This document shows positions 37,935 to 48,700 of a DNA stretch of 64,000 nucleotides, in pieces. The DNA comes from Pedobacter sp. WC2423 (lineage in GTDB: Bacteria; Bacteroidota; Bacteroidia; Sphingobacteriales; Sphingobacteriaceae). The stretch's first letter is position 1. Every line of letters starts with the position of its first letter. Position numbers and translations under genes: made by a program. Below the pieces are notes generated by a model. It saw nothing but the letters and a program-made list of their open reading frames with translations, was not told the DNA's origin and searched no databases. The stretch lies in contig NZ_CP162005.1 of assembly GCF_040822065.1 (NCBI RefSeq), positions 2,542,001 through 2,606,000 on the forward strand, in the 5' to 3' direction.

Positions 37935-40322
37935 TTAAAAGTGATAACCTACTGTTCCCACTGCTGTTCTTGGCCTCATCGGCTCAATTGTACTCCAGCC
38001 TTTATAATATTCTTTATTGGTCAGATTGTCTACTTTAAATGCAAAAGTAAAGGCTTTTATACCGTAAGAAACCGAAGCGTTCAGCACTGTATAAGAAGGA
38101 AGTGTAAATACCCCGGTTGTCGCTCTGTTCAGAATCAGGTTTTTTCCTGCGTAATTTCCGCCAAAACCAAAACCCAGTCCTTTTACACTGCCATTCAGAA
38201 TTTTATAGCTAAACCAGGCATTGACAAGATCTGAAGGTCCTGCACTTTCAGGTCTTCTGCCTTCATAGTCCGCACTTGCGCCTGTAAGTTTACTGGTGTT
38301 TTTACTATAACCTGCGTTGATATTAAAACCAGGGAAAGGGTTAGCCTGGATTTCTACTTCAAATCCTTTGCTATAATTTTTTCCGCCTTGTGAAACGTCA
38401 TTCTGACCGCTATTCAAGACAACATTTGCTACACGGATATCATAATAGCTCAAAGAACCGGTTAATTTACCTTCTAATAAATCAGCCTTCACACCTGTTT
38501 CCCATTGATTAGCATGTTCAGGTTTGAAGTTTTTTGTAGAAGAAACCCCATCGATAGTAACATTTACTGGCTGCACATTGGTAAAACCGTTCATATAATT
38601 TCCAAAAACGGAAAGCTTGTCTTTCAATAACTGATAGACTAGTCCAAATTTAGGAGATAATGCTGTCTGTGAATATTTTTCCGCAGCCGTTAATGTTTTT
38701 CCGCCATTATGAAATCTGTCTACGCGTAAACTGAACATTCCTGAAAGCGCAGGTGTAAAATTTAAAACATCTGAGATATAAGCACTATAAACCTGTTGAC
38801 TGGTATTGCTGTCATTATAACTTCCTGACGCTGCTATCGCAGCATCTGCACTTTCCCTGGTCAATATACCAGTATCAGTTCCACCAAGGGTAACCAGCCC
38901 TAAGCCAGCGTAAGGAGAACTCTTGTCTATAAATGTTCTGTTAAAATAGTCAAGGCCGGCAACAATTCTGTTGCGCATACCGCCGATATGAAAGTCACCG
39001 GTGAAGTTCTGTTGAATATCAGTAGTCTTTGTAGTTGAATTCTGGTCACTGATATAACGGTCAAATTTAGAAGATCCGGCAACTGACTTCCCCGACTCAT
39101 ATAAATAAGAATAGTAACCATCAGATTTAGCAGAACCTATGGAAATTATAGTCTGAGAATTCCATTTATCTGATATTTTATAATTCATCTGGCCCTGCGC
39201 ATTAGCAACCGGGGTCTTCATGCTCAAATCATTACTTGTAAATGATTGCTTAGGATCATAGTTTAAACCACCCAGATTAGTCACTTTCAGTGCAGTACCT
39301 CTGTCAAAAAACAACATCGTAGGGTTCGTGCCTTTTGAGCTTAAAAACTGAGTATTCAGCTGGAATGATAACCTGTCATTAACTTTGTAAGACAACGATG
39401 GCGCAATAAATCTTGTTTTCTTAAATCCGGCATCCTGAAAACTGTTTTCATTATGGAATGCTGCATTCATTCTAAAAAGTAATTTATGGTTTTTATCAAT
39501 CGGTGTATTGAAATCTGCGGTTATTCTATTTAATCCATAACTTCCTGCTGTATATGTAATATCTGTTGCAGTACCATCAAAAGGCTGTTTGGTTATCGTA
39601 TTAATCAATCCGCCGTAAGAAATCAAACTGCTTCCAAATAAAGTTCCTGAAGGGCCTTTAAGTACTTCAATACGCTCTATATTGGAAACATCCAGACTAC
39701 CATTGGTTAATCCTGGTAAACCGTTCACCAGCGTAGGCTGAACGGCAAAACCTCTGAGGGAAAAATAACCAGCACCGTCGCCGCTACGTCCTGTAGAAGA
39801 CCATAATTTGTCAATACCAGGCGTATTTTTTAAAGCATCATCATAGTTGGTGATCACCTGCTCTGTCATCAGTTCTTTAGAGATCACAGCATAAACCTGT
39901 GGGTTTTCAAGATTCTTCAAAGGCATTTTGGAAACATAATTACTTTCCTTTACTGCAAATTTATTGGTCTTCCCACCACTCACAATAACCTCTTTTAATT
40001 GCTGACTGGAAGCTGTAAAGCTTAGATTTACAATTGTAGTCTCCCCTTTGGTTACGGTTACATTCTGAGATACTGAATTTAAACCGACCAGGCGTGCAGC
40101 TATGGTGTAAGTCCCGGCTGGAATATTTTTCAACAGGTACTGGCCATCTTGATCAGTCGCTGTATTAGCAACGCCTTTAATTGCAACCATGGCCAGTTCT
40201 ACTGGCACCCCGTCTGATGTTTTTATAATTCCTTTGATTCCTCCTGTTTGCGCGAAGGAAACTGAAATAACCAGCAAAAGAAAAAATGCGGTTACAGCGA
40301 TTTTTATTGTAGAAAAAAGCAT
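37935..40322 (-). CDS. TonB-dependent siderophore-type receptor
   Basis: The product is 795 residues. A signal peptide (FLLLVISVSFAQ) precedes a CarboxypepD_reg-like domain (about 27-110), the plug domain with GPSGTLFGSS near residue 225, and the 22-strand barrel ending in a C-terminal Phe (TAVGTVGYHF). Plug phrases such as SLRGFAVQPTLVNGLPG are typical of ferric-siderophore receptors. The ligand is unknown. The first codon ATG is preceded by a possible Fur box. Confidence 0.9.
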   Translation of the reverse strand: MLFSTIKIAVTAFFLLLVISVSFAQTGGIKGIIKTSDGVPVELAMVAIKGVANTATDQDGQYLLKNIPAGTYTIAARLVGLNSVSQNVTVTKGETTIVNLSFTASSQQLKEVIVSGGKTNKFAVKESNYVSKMPLKNLENPQVYAVISKELMTEQVITNYDDALKNTPGIDKLWSSTGRSGDGAGYFSLRGFAVQPTLVNGLPGLTNGSLDVSNIERIEVLKGPSGTLFGSSLISYGGLINTITKQPFDGTATDITYTAGSYGLNRITADFNTPIDKNHKLLFRMNAAFHNENSFQDAGFKKTRFIAPSLSYKVNDRLSFQLNTQFLSSKGTNPTMLFFDRGTALKVTNLGGLNYDPKQSFTSNDLSMKTPVANAQGQMNYKISDKWNSQTIISIGSAKSDGYYSYLYESGKSVAGSSKFDRYISDQNSTTKTTDIQQNFTGDFHIGGMRNRIVAGLDYFNRTFIDKSSPYAGLGLVTLGGTDTGILTRESADAAIAASGSYNDSNTSQQVYSAYISDVLNFTPALSGMFSLRVDRFHNGGKTLTAAEKYSQTALSPKFGLVYQLLKDKLSVFGNYMNGFTNVQPVNVTIDGVSSTKNFKPEHANQWETGVKADLLEGKLTGSLSYYDIRVANVVLNSGQNDVSQGGKNYSKGFEVEIQANPFPGFNINAGYSKNTSKLTGASADYEGRRPESAGPSDLVNAWFSYKILNGSVKGLGFGFGGNYAGKNLILNRATTGVFTLPSYTVLNASVSYGIKAFTFAFKVDNLTNKEYYKGWSTIEPMRPRTAVGTVGYHF

Positions 40323-40384
40323 AAATATTGGTGTGTGTTGTTTGAGGCAACAAACTTACAACATCAACTGATTCTAAGTACTCA

Positions 40385-40407
40385 TTATTTAGACTGATTT
40401 AAAATAA
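40385..40407 (-). promoter_or_regulatory. Possible Fur box upstream of the TonB receptor
   Basis: A 23-base imperfect palindrome with outer TTATTT/AAATAA arms and internal TTTAGACTGATTTAAA resembles the Gram-negative Fur pattern and sits about 63 bases before the receptor start. It would fit iron-dependent repression. Confidence 0.4.
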
Positions 40408-40490
40408 GACGTTAAAATGACAAATACATCAAACCGGAATTCATGCGGCTAAAAAATAATCAGCGTTAGAAAGAGAGCCGTCTGCTCTGC

Positions 40491-41528
40491 TTATTTCAAT
40501 GAACTGAGTGTCGTTCCTCCGGTTCCGACTTCAAGCAGATGCTTGATTCCACATTTCAGCGCAAAGTTAGCACGCTGATGTCCTGAAGGAAAATTGAAAC
40601 AAACCGGGTAATTGTATTCTTTTACCTTCTCCAATACAATGTCCGCTATAGTTTTACCGAATATTTCACCCGGATCATCTGGCTTTGCATTAAATCCGCC
40701 AATGATCAATGCTGCAAGATGAGCCAGTTTTCCTGTACGCTTCAAATTCCAGAACATCCGGTCGAGATTGTATAAGTATTCACCGGTATCTTCCAGAAAC
40801 AGGATTTTATCCTTTGTATCTAAATCTGATTTTGTACCAGAATTACTGGCAATAATGCTTAGGTTACCGCCAACTAATATTCCTTCTGCCCTACCAATGC
40901 GGTTTGATTGCGTTATCGGAGCAGTATATTTGAAATCTTCACCCGCTAATGCCTGTCTGATTGATAAAATTGTAGAAATCTGTATGGGTTCTGCTTTTGT
41001 CCAATCATCAGGGAAGCTGTTACACATTTTAGAATGCAGGGTTGCGATACCAAAATTCTGATTAATATGACAGTGTAAAACGGTGACATCGCTAAATCCG
41101 ATTAACCATTTAGGATGTTTGATAAATTCAGTAAAATCCAGCTGATCAATAATACGCACTATACCATATCCACCTCTGGCACACATAATTGCTTTGACAG
41201 CCGGATGATCAAGCATATGCTGAAGGTCTTCAAGCCTTTCTCTGTCTGTACCTCCATAAGTAAAATCTTTTTTTCCTATGGTTGAACCAATTGTAATTTT
41301 GTATCCCCAGCTTTCCATAAGCTGAACAGCGGGTTGGATACTTGCTAAGCTAATAGATCCCGCAGGACTGGTAATGCCTATCGTATCGCCTGGTTTTAAA
41401 TAGGGAGGAATTTTAATCTTACTGGTTTCATTGTTTACCGACAGATTAGCCCAGCTTTTGAAAGTGGAAAACACCGCTCCCGAGGCCATCAAAGAAGAAA
41501 TGAAATATTTTCGGTTCATAGATCTCAT
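40491..41528 (-). CDS. LD-carboxypeptidase (S66 family), secreted
   Basis: The product is 345 residues with an N-terminal signal-like segment (NRKYFISSLMASGAVFSTF). It shows S66 features: PGDTIGITSPAGS near residue 47, ARGGYG, and the likely nucleophile Ser 146 in IGFSDVTVLH. LD-carboxypeptidases trim the terminal D-Ala from tetrapeptides in murein recycling; some relatives cleave other amides. It lies 10 bases after the Dph6-like gene, probably in one operon with it. Confidence 0.85.
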   Translation of the reverse strand: MRSMNRKYFISSLMASGAVFSTFKSWANLSVNNETSKIKIPPYLKPGDTIGITSPAGSISLASIQPAVQLMESWGYKITIGSTIGKKDFTYGGTDRERLEDLQHMLDHPAVKAIMCARGGYGIVRIIDQLDFTEFIKHPKWLIGFSDVTVLHCHINQNFGIATLHSKMCNSFPDDWTKAEPIQISTILSIRQALAGEDFKYTAPITQSNRIGRAEGILVGGNLSIIASNSGTKSDLDTKDKILFLEDTGEYLYNLDRMFWNLKRTGKLAHLAALIIGGFNAKPDDPGEIFGKTIADIVLEKVKEYNYPVCFNFPSGHQRANFALKCGIKHLLEVGTGGTTLSSLK

Positions 41529-41537
41529 TTATAATGA

Positions 41538-42275
41538 TTAGCTGTTTTTCACTGGCAATAAATCGCAAAACCAATAACCACTATTGTTTTTGACGGGTTG
41601 GGCTGAGCAGGAGTCAGTATCCGTTTCAGGAGCTTGATACTCCCTGTAAACCTTTTCCCCTATTTCAAAAGGAATAGGCTTATTGAAGATTGGCCCATCG
41701 AAACAAAAGGTATGGAATTCACCATTCTCTCCGCAAACATCCACATTTGAAGGCAAATCTTTAATAAAGTCTGCATCAATAATTCTTCCGGCAAATTCCG
41801 GGTCAAGTAAGTCTGCTTTGATACAGACCAGGATAGATTTAAATCCGAGATCAATAAATTCAGTGAGCAGTGCCCTGGTATCTTTTTTCCAAAGTGGAAA
41901 AACAGATTTTATGTTCAGAGCCGATAATTGTTGTTCTCTGTATTTCCTCAGATCTTCTAAAAAGATATCACCGAAAGCAGCATGGGTAAATCCTTGTTGT
42001 TGCAGGCTGGAAACTTCTTTTTCCATCAATGTTTCATATTCCTGCATAGAGGGTTGTTCTGGCAATTCTATAGTGCTGTATGGCAAGTTCAATGCATCGA
42101 TTTGCAGTTGATATAGTTCTCTGCGCAGACCGTGCATACTGACCCGGTTATGTTGTTGGTTAACTGAGGTCAGCAGGTGCGCTATGTTATAGTTCTTATC
42201 CTGCATCAGATAGTGCAAAGCAAGGGCAGAATCTTTGCCTGTACTCCAGTTAAAATATGTTTTTAGTTTGCTCAA
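41538..42275 (-). CDS. Dph6-like ATP pyrophosphatase (adenine nucleotide alpha hydrolase)
   Basis: The product is 245 residues with a PP-loop NWSTGKDSALALHY. The downstream block HAAFGDIFLEDLRKYRE and VDVCGENGEFHTFCFDGP match the diphthine-ammonia-ligase-like family (TIGR00290 group). Bacteria lack diphthamide, so the bacterial substrate is unknown. Confidence 0.85.
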   Translation of the reverse strand: MSKLKTYFNWSTGKDSALALHYLMQDKNYNIAHLLTSVNQQHNRVSMHGLRRELYQLQIDALNLPYSTIELPEQPSMQEYETLMEKEVSSLQQQGFTHAAFGDIFLEDLRKYREQQLSALNIKSVFPLWKKDTRALLTEFIDLGFKSILVCIKADLLDPEFAGRIIDADFIKDLPSNVDVCGENGEFHTFCFDGPIFNKPIPFEIGEKVYREYQAPETDTDSCSAQPVKNNSGYWFCDLLPVKNS

Positions 42276-42503
42276 TTGTGTGTTATTAATAAGGAGATAT
42301 ATTTACTGTCCATTAAAAATAAAGTAAATATAATAGCCCTTGCAATTATTGGCTATTATAACATGAAATTCGTCATTTATCTTCTTCTTCGCCAGATAAA
42401 TTATTATCACCCAGGATTAATGTGAAATTTATTTGCAAACTCAAACAACGTTGACTAGCATTGTATTAAATTATTTTCGCTCACTTATCAATCTTAAACA
42501 GCC

Positions 42504-43772
42504 ATGAAAATGGATTTCGCAACCGCCACTTTTAAAAATTTCGAGAACATTGAAGGTCATGATATGTATGACAGAGCAGCTGTTTTCGGTGATTTCCTGC
42601 AGTACATGAACGATAATGGCCACATGAATTACCGGCTTCAGAATTTCTCAGGATGCGGGCCAGAAATGCGTGTAAAAACTTCAATACATCAGCAGGGCTT
42701 TGATTATGTAAGCTTTGTTTCCAATGATTACCTTGGTTTTACGCAGCATCCAAAAGTAAAAGCTGCTGCGATACAGGGAATAACAGAGTTCGGCACTGGT
42801 GCAGGTGCATCCCCGCTAATTGGTGGACATTTTTCTTACCATGAGATTTTAGAAGAGAAAATTGCAGGTTTCTTTAAGCGAAGCAAAGATTCGTCTGTAA
42901 TTTTCACGACAGGTTATACAGCCAATAGTGCTACTTTAATGAGCCTTTTACAAAAAGAGGATCTGGCAATAGTTGATATGGCTGTGCATTCGAGTGTTTA
43001 TGAAGGCTGCATATTAACGAATACGAAAACCTTTCTTCATAACCATATGGAGTCTCTGGAACGAATTTTAAAAGCTGCCAGAACTCAATACAGAACTAAA
43101 CTGGTAATTGTTGACGGTGTGTATTCTCAGGATGGTGATCTTGCACCTTTACGCGAAATTGTTAGGTTAGCCAGGCAATATGGTGCGTATGTTATGGTAG
43201 ATGATGCGCATGGAATTGGAGTGCTTGGTGCTACCGGAAGAGGAGCTTTAGAGCAGTCTGACCTGCTGAATGAGGTCGATCTTATTTCGGGAACCTTCAG
43301 TAAAACATTTGGAAATATTGGCGGTTATGTGATTGCAAATCCACACCTCATCAACTTTCTTAAGTTCCAGTCCAGACAACAGATATTTTCAGCAACCAGC
43401 ACACCGGCAGCAGCGGGCATCATTAAAGCAATTGAATTAATTGATGAAGAACCGCAATGGCAGTTAAAGTTATGGGAAAACATCAATTACTTTAAAAAAG
43501 GACTTCTGGATATAGGTATAGATACGGGTACTACGGAGTCTGCTATTATTCCTGTTAAAATCGGAGATCCCCATAAAACTGGTGACGCTGGCAAGTTATT
43601 ATTGAAGGCTGGTATCTATACCAATCCAATATTATATCCTGCTGTTGCAAAAAAAGATGCCAGGATAAGGATGAGTTTAATGGCAACTCATACGAGGGAA
43701 CAATTAGATAAAGCCCTGAGTGCGTTTGAATTTGTAAATCAAAAACTTGATATTGCAGGACAAAGCGTATAG
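42504..43772 (+). CDS. Alpha-oxoamine synthase (PLP-dependent)
   Basis: The product is 422 residues in the BioF/Kbl/SPT family, condensing an amino acid with an acyl-CoA. The PLP Lys 267 is in GTFSKTFGN, and the Asp-Ala-His cofactor motif is at 234-236 (VDDAHGIGVLG). An N-terminal extension of about 55 residues is longer than BioF. It could be a serine palmitoyltransferase-like or a signal/secondary-metabolite enzyme; sequence alone does not settle this. The TetR gene follows 2 bases after the stop. Confidence 0.85.
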   Translation: MKMDFATATFKNFENIEGHDMYDRAAVFGDFLQYMNDNGHMNYRLQNFSGCGPEMRVKTSIHQQGFDYVSFVSNDYLGFTQHPKVKAAAIQGITEFGTGAGASPLIGGHFSYHEILEEKIAGFFKRSKDSSVIFTTGYTANSATLMSLLQKEDLAIVDMAVHSSVYEGCILTNTKTFLHNHMESLERILKAARTQYRTKLVIVDGVYSQDGDLAPLREIVRLARQYGAYVMVDDAHGIGVLGATGRGALEQSDLLNEVDLISGTFSKTFGNIGGYVIANPHLINFLKFQSRQQIFSATSTPAAAGIIKAIELIDEEPQWQLKLWENINYFKKGLLDIGIDTGTTESAIIPVKIGDPHKTGDAGKLLLKAGIYTNPILYPAVAKKDARIRMSLMATHTREQLDKALSAFEFVNQKLDIAGQSV

Positions 43773-43773
43773 G

Positions 43774-44415
43774 ATGGTAAGAAAAATTACCGAAGGACCG
43801 ATAAGGAATAAAGAAAAAACCAGACTAAAATTGCTGAATGCCGTTGGTGAAATTATAAAAACCGAAGGGTATAAAGGTTTGGGGGTAAATAATATTGCCG
43901 CTAAAGCCAAAGCCGATAAGAAACTGATTTATCTTTATTTTGAAAATGTCGATAAGCTCGTAGAAACTTATGTAAGGCAAAAGGATTATTGGAGCGCCTT
44001 TTCTGAGGGTATCCAGGGATTAATTGAAGCAAATCAAGGCAACTTCGGTGAGGAACTTGCCAGCCAGATCTTAGTAGATCAGTTTAACTTTTTTCTTGAT
44101 GCAGAAGAAATGCAGAAAGTTATTCTTTGGGAAATCAGTGAAAAGAATGAATTGATGCGGGAAATAGCCGATGCCAGAGAAGTTTTAGGGAACGAACTCT
44201 TTAAGCTTACTGACCCGCATTTTGGCGGAACTGATGTAGATATAAGAGCTATACAGGCCCTTTTAATTGGAGGTATCTATTACCTGATTTTACATACAAA
44301 GTCAAATGGCAGTACGTTTTGTGGTCTGGATATTAATGAACTGCCTGATCAAAAAAGAATCATCAAAAGCCTCCGCCAGATTGTGAAGTGGAGCTATACT
44401 CAGGCTAAAAAATAA
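43774..44415 (+). CDS. TetR-family transcriptional regulator
   Basis: The product is 213 residues from the ATG at 43774, starting MVRKITEGPIRNKEKTRLKL. The HTH is residues 20-60 (GYKGLGVNNIAAKAKADKKLIYLYF). It follows the oxoamine synthase by 2 bases, so co-expression is likely and it may sense a related acyl metabolite. A longer frame with a TTG start overlaps the synthase and is unlikely. Confidence 0.88.
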   Translation: MVRKITEGPIRNKEKTRLKLLNAVGEIIKTEGYKGLGVNNIAAKAKADKKLIYLYFENVDKLVETYVRQKDYWSAFSEGIQGLIEANQGNFGEELASQILVDQFNFFLDAEEMQKVILWEISEKNELMREIADAREVLGNELFKLTDPHFGGTDVDIRAIQALLIGGIYYLILHTKSNGSTFCGLDINELPDQKRIIKSLRQIVKWSYTQAKK

Positions 44416-44489
44416 TTACTCTTCCTTTATTTTTCAATAACTGAATAATTATCAGTAAATTACACTATTCACTAATAGGTGAAATATCA

Positions 44490-44519
44490 TTTGAAATATC
44501 AAAATAGTATTTAACCTTG
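44490..44519 (+). promoter_or_regulatory. Promoter of the TauD-like gene
   Basis: TTTG (44490-44493) and TAACCTTG (44512-44519, one mismatch to TANNTTTG) are separated by 18 bases, close to the Bacteroidota -33/-7 consensus. Confidence 0.45.
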
Positions 44520-44570
44520 CGCGTAGTGATTAAAACTACCTACCTGTTTTAAACATTTAAATTTACAATT

Positions 44571-45194
44571 ATGCACATCATTGATCTCCAGAATCAGGAG
44601 CTGCGACATGACTATGTCTCTGCCATTTCTACATCAATAGCCGAGAGCTTACACAAAGACAAATTTGGATGTATTGTCAAAAATACTTCCGTCAATTCAC
44701 TCGATCTTTTTAAATCAATTTGTAATGAAGTTGGTTCACCTATCACAGAGCAGTATTTTGAGGTTTCGAGTGAGGATGACTATTTTCATGATGTCATCGC
44801 TCATTTATGCCTGAATTCAGCTCACACAAACAATAAGCCAGCTGTGTTATGTACTATCGATAAAATTCTGGCTAAGCTGACTGAAATTGATATAGAGATT
44901 CTAAGCACACCAATATTCGAATTCAGCTCGGGAAAAGCTGCAGTACTCACTAAAAATGAGGAGGAGTACCAGCTGCGCTATAATGGGGAAAGAATCAATA
45001 CCACTACCTTATTACACATTGCCAAAGATGTACTTAAAAAGCTTGAAGATATTATCCATGAGATTGGAGAGCATTATTTTCTGAATGAGGGAGATTTTTT
45101 AGTACTCAATAACCACAGAATTATACATAGCAGAACCAACTTCTCAAATGATAACGGACGACAATTTAAAAGCGTCAGATTGTATTATAAATAA
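44571..45194 (+). CDS. TauD/clavaminate-synthase-like protein (tentative)
   Basis: The product is 207 residues. The C-terminus EGDFLVLNNHRIIHSRTNF plus a late Arg (SVRLYYK) resembles the distal part of TauD-type Fe(II)/2OG dioxygenases. I do not see a clear HxD/E in the first half, and the protein is shorter than usual (about 280), so it may be a degenerate or inactive member. Confidence 0.45.
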   Translation: MHIIDLQNQELRHDYVSAISTSIAESLHKDKFGCIVKNTSVNSLDLFKSICNEVGSPITEQYFEVSSEDDYFHDVIAHLCLNSAHTNNKPAVLCTIDKILAKLTEIDIEILSTPIFEFSSGKAAVLTKNEEEYQLRYNGERINTTTLLHIAKDVLKKLEDIIHEIGEHYFLNEGDFLVLNNHRIIHSRTNFSNDNGRQFKSVRLYYK

Positions 45195-45270
45195 GGGTCT
45201 GCGTTAATGGAGTTTCACACAAACTGATTGGATATATTATTTAACTTTATATCACATAAACGACAAAGGA

Positions 45271-45543
45271 ATGGATGAACAAAAAGTTTGCAGCCATATT
45301 ACTGCTATCAAAGACGTCAAATTAAGTAAGGATTATGTTTGCGAAGAGTGTATTAAGCAACATACTGAATGGATGCATTTACGCATCTGCCAGACTTGCG
45401 GACAAACACTTTGCTGTGATGATTCCCCACAAAAGCACATGACCAAACATTATCATGAAAGTAAACATCCGGTAATCTCCTCTGCTGAACCTGGAGAACG
45501 CTGGTTATGGTGTTATCCGGACGAGGTATTTGTAGAATATTAA
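45271..45543 (+). CDS. UBP-type zinc-finger protein
   Basis: The product is 90 residues. Cys/His spacing fits a ZnF-UBP domain: CSHI, CEEC near residue 30, CQTCGQTLCC, then HMTKHYHESKHPV. This fold binds the C-terminal Gly-Gly tail of ubiquitin in eukaryotes; bacteria have no ubiquitin, so the bacterial ligand is unknown. Confidence 0.85.
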   Translation: MDEQKVCSHITAIKDVKLSKDYVCEECIKQHTEWMHLRICQTCGQTLCCDDSPQKHMTKHYHESKHPVISSAEPGERWLWCYPDEVFVEY

Positions 45544-45551
45544 TGCAGTAC

Positions 45552-45580
45552 AGAACGGGCATTATTGCCCGTTCTTTTTT
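45552..45580 (+). terminator. Rho-independent terminator after UBP zinc-finger gene
   Basis: Perfect 10-base arms AGAACGGGCA and TGCCCGTTCT with a TTAT loop are followed by a T-run. Confidence 0.88.
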
Positions 45581-45767
45581 TGACACGAAACTCTCCCCTG
45601 CTCTCCTGTTCCGCTATTAGCTATTTGACCAGAACCCTATTCTGGCTCAGTATTTCCCTTCGGTTTATCTTCAGATAAAATCACGAAGTGGCCTTGGTAT
45701 TTCCACAGGATTTATTATCTTCTTTCAAATATATATTAATCTATTTATCAACTTAAACCATTAAGAA

Positions 45768-48700
45768 ATGAAAAGAATTATACTCTTATTCCTGACGGCT
45801 GTTTTATTCTTTTCCCTGCAGGTAACGGGACAGGAAAAAATAGTATCGGGAAAAGTGACTTCAACAGAAGATGGATTACCACTCCCTGGGGTAACTGTAA
45901 AAATTAAAGGAACGCCTTTGGGCGTGATGACTAACACGGATGGAAATTATGCAATCAAAGCCAAACCAGGACAAATCATGGTGTTTTCCTTTATTGGTTC
46001 GATGAATGAGGAGCAAATTATTGGAACAACAACCACAATTAACGTGAGTCTGAAACAAAATTCAAAGGGTTTGAATGAAGTTGCAGTAACTGCTTTTGGA
46101 GTGAAGCAACAGGTACGCGGACTAGGCTATGCCACACAAAATGTAAAGGCAAAGGAGATCGTAGAATCTAATCAGCCTAATATTGTAAATGCACTTCAGG
46201 GAAAAGTTGCTGGTGTGCAAATCAATAATTCAAGCGGTGCTCCGGGTTCTTCAGCGAGTATTAACATTCGCGGTGGATCTTCATTAAGCGGAAATAACCA
46301 GCCGCTTTTTGTGGTAGACGGGATTCCTATTGACAATAGTACGCCTGTTTCACAAGGCGGATTGGTTGCAAGTGCAGCACCAGCTTCCAACCGGGCAATT
46401 GATATCAATCCGGAAGATATAGAAAGTATTACGGTATTAAAAGGCCCTGCTGCTGCCGGACTGTATGGTTTACGGGCAGCTTCTGGTGCAATTGTAATTA
46501 CCACCAAAAAAGGAATTTCCGGAGCTGGTAAGATCACCTATTCCAATAATTTCTCTTTTGACAGGATTAATAAACTACCAGAACTTCAATCCACTTATAA
46601 ACAGGGAGAACAGGGTGTTTCTAATGCTGTAGCTACTGGTTCATGGGGTTCGCTATCCAATCCTGGAGATCCGGTTTACACGAATCTCCGGGATTTCTTT
46701 AAAACCGGGTTCTCGCAAACACATGATGTTTCAGCAAGTGGCGGCAATGAAAAGACAACTTTTTTTGCTTCAGCCGGTTTACTGGATCAGCAGGGAATTG
46801 TAGAGAACACGAATTATAAGCGCAAGTCATTCAGGTTAAGCGGGGATAGTAAAATTACGGAGAAACTAAAGGTTGGCGGAACGCTGAATTATGTAGAGTC
46901 TGATCGTAAATATGTTTTGCAAGGCAGTGGCAGCGGCGTAATGGGTGCTTCCCTGTGGCCAACAAGTGATAACATGAGTATATATTTAAATCCGGATGGC
47001 AGTCAGCGGACACTTACGGGGATAGATAATCCATATTGGAGCCGGAACTATAAACCGGTTACCGACAAAGTGAACAGGGTAATTGCTAATGGGAACATAG
47101 TATATGATCCGTTTTCTTTTCTGAATGTAACTTACCGCCTGGGAACAGATTTCTATAATGAGAAATTTAAGAGCATAAGAGGAGCCGGTACAACTGTTGT
47201 TGGTGAAGAAAAAGGGGCAATTTCTGAAGTCGCTTCTACCAATCAGATCACTACATCTACGCTATTGATTACTGGAAAGAAGACTTTCTGGAATGATTTT
47301 AACACCAGCCTTACACTTGGACATAATCTTGAATCGACTGCATATGAAGGGGTAACTACAACAGGTTCAGGATTCATCGACCCGGCATTCACTTCACTGA
47401 ACAATACTTTACCAAATACCAGGACAAGCATCAATAACATTACCAGAAGAAGAATCATGGGCGTTTTTGCAGATTTGAATCTGGATTATAAGAACCTGAT
47501 TTACCTGAATTTCCGTGGTCGTAATGATTGGTCATCTACGGTCAGGAAAGATGCGCGTTCTTTCTTTTATCCTGCAATAAGTACTTCTATCCTGTTCTCT
47601 GAAATATTAAAGGAAATGGGTCTCAAATCTGATGACAAGGTGTTTTCATTCGGAAAGTTCAGGGCTTCGTGGGCAAGGGTTGGTAAGGATGCCCCTCCTT
47701 ACGTACTGGCAACCACGTTAGGTACAACAACTAATAGTTCTACGATAAACCCGAGGGGTTTCATTATAAATTCAGGTGCTTATTATGGAAATCCATTACT
47801 TCAGCCTGAATTCACAAATTCCTTTGAACTTGGAGCAGATATCCGGTTTTTCAAAAGCCGCATAGGATTGGACATAACTTATTATAATTCTACATCAGAT
47901 AATCAGATTCTTGGCACACGCACAACACCTTCATCTGGTGCATTTCTGGCTTATTTGAATGGAGGTTCTATCAATAGCCGGGGTGTGGAAGCTATATTAA
48001 ATATCCAGCCTGTGGTCAGTCAAAATTTCAAATGGTCTGTAGATCTGAACTTTGCAAAGAATAAATCGACAGTAAAATCATTACCGGGCGAATTAGACAG
48101 AATAGAATTATCAGATGCGTGGGTAGCTGCCGGTGGTACAAATGTAGCACAGGCAGCTGCATTCCTGAATGGTTCTTTATTCGGTATCAATGGAACGACA
48201 TGGAAAACCAATAGTGCCGGAAAATTGCTGTTAGATAACAACGGGGCTCCTCAGGTAGCACCAGCACTAAGTGTAATTGGTGATAGAAATCCAGATTTCA
48301 CAGCAGGGATCACGAATACTTTCACTTATAAAAACTTGTCTTTATCCTTTATGATTGATATCAGACGGGGTGGCGATATTTTCAACAATACAGAGAATGC
48401 GATGGTTTATTCAGGTACCAGTAAAAAGACACTGGACAGAACGACCAGAGTTTTTGATGGAATCATAGAATCTACGGGCCTGGTGAATACAAAAAGCATC
48501 AATCTTGATCAGAATTATTATCAAACATTATATGCTAAACAAGGATACGATTTTGTGGAAGATGGCAGCTGGTATCGCCTTCGCTATGCTACAGTAAGTT
48601 ATAGCTTTCCAAAAGCAAGGATTAAGGGGATTGGATTATCCAATTTACAGGTCTCATTAACTGGCCGTAACCTGATTCTGATCACTAATTATTCTGGTTC

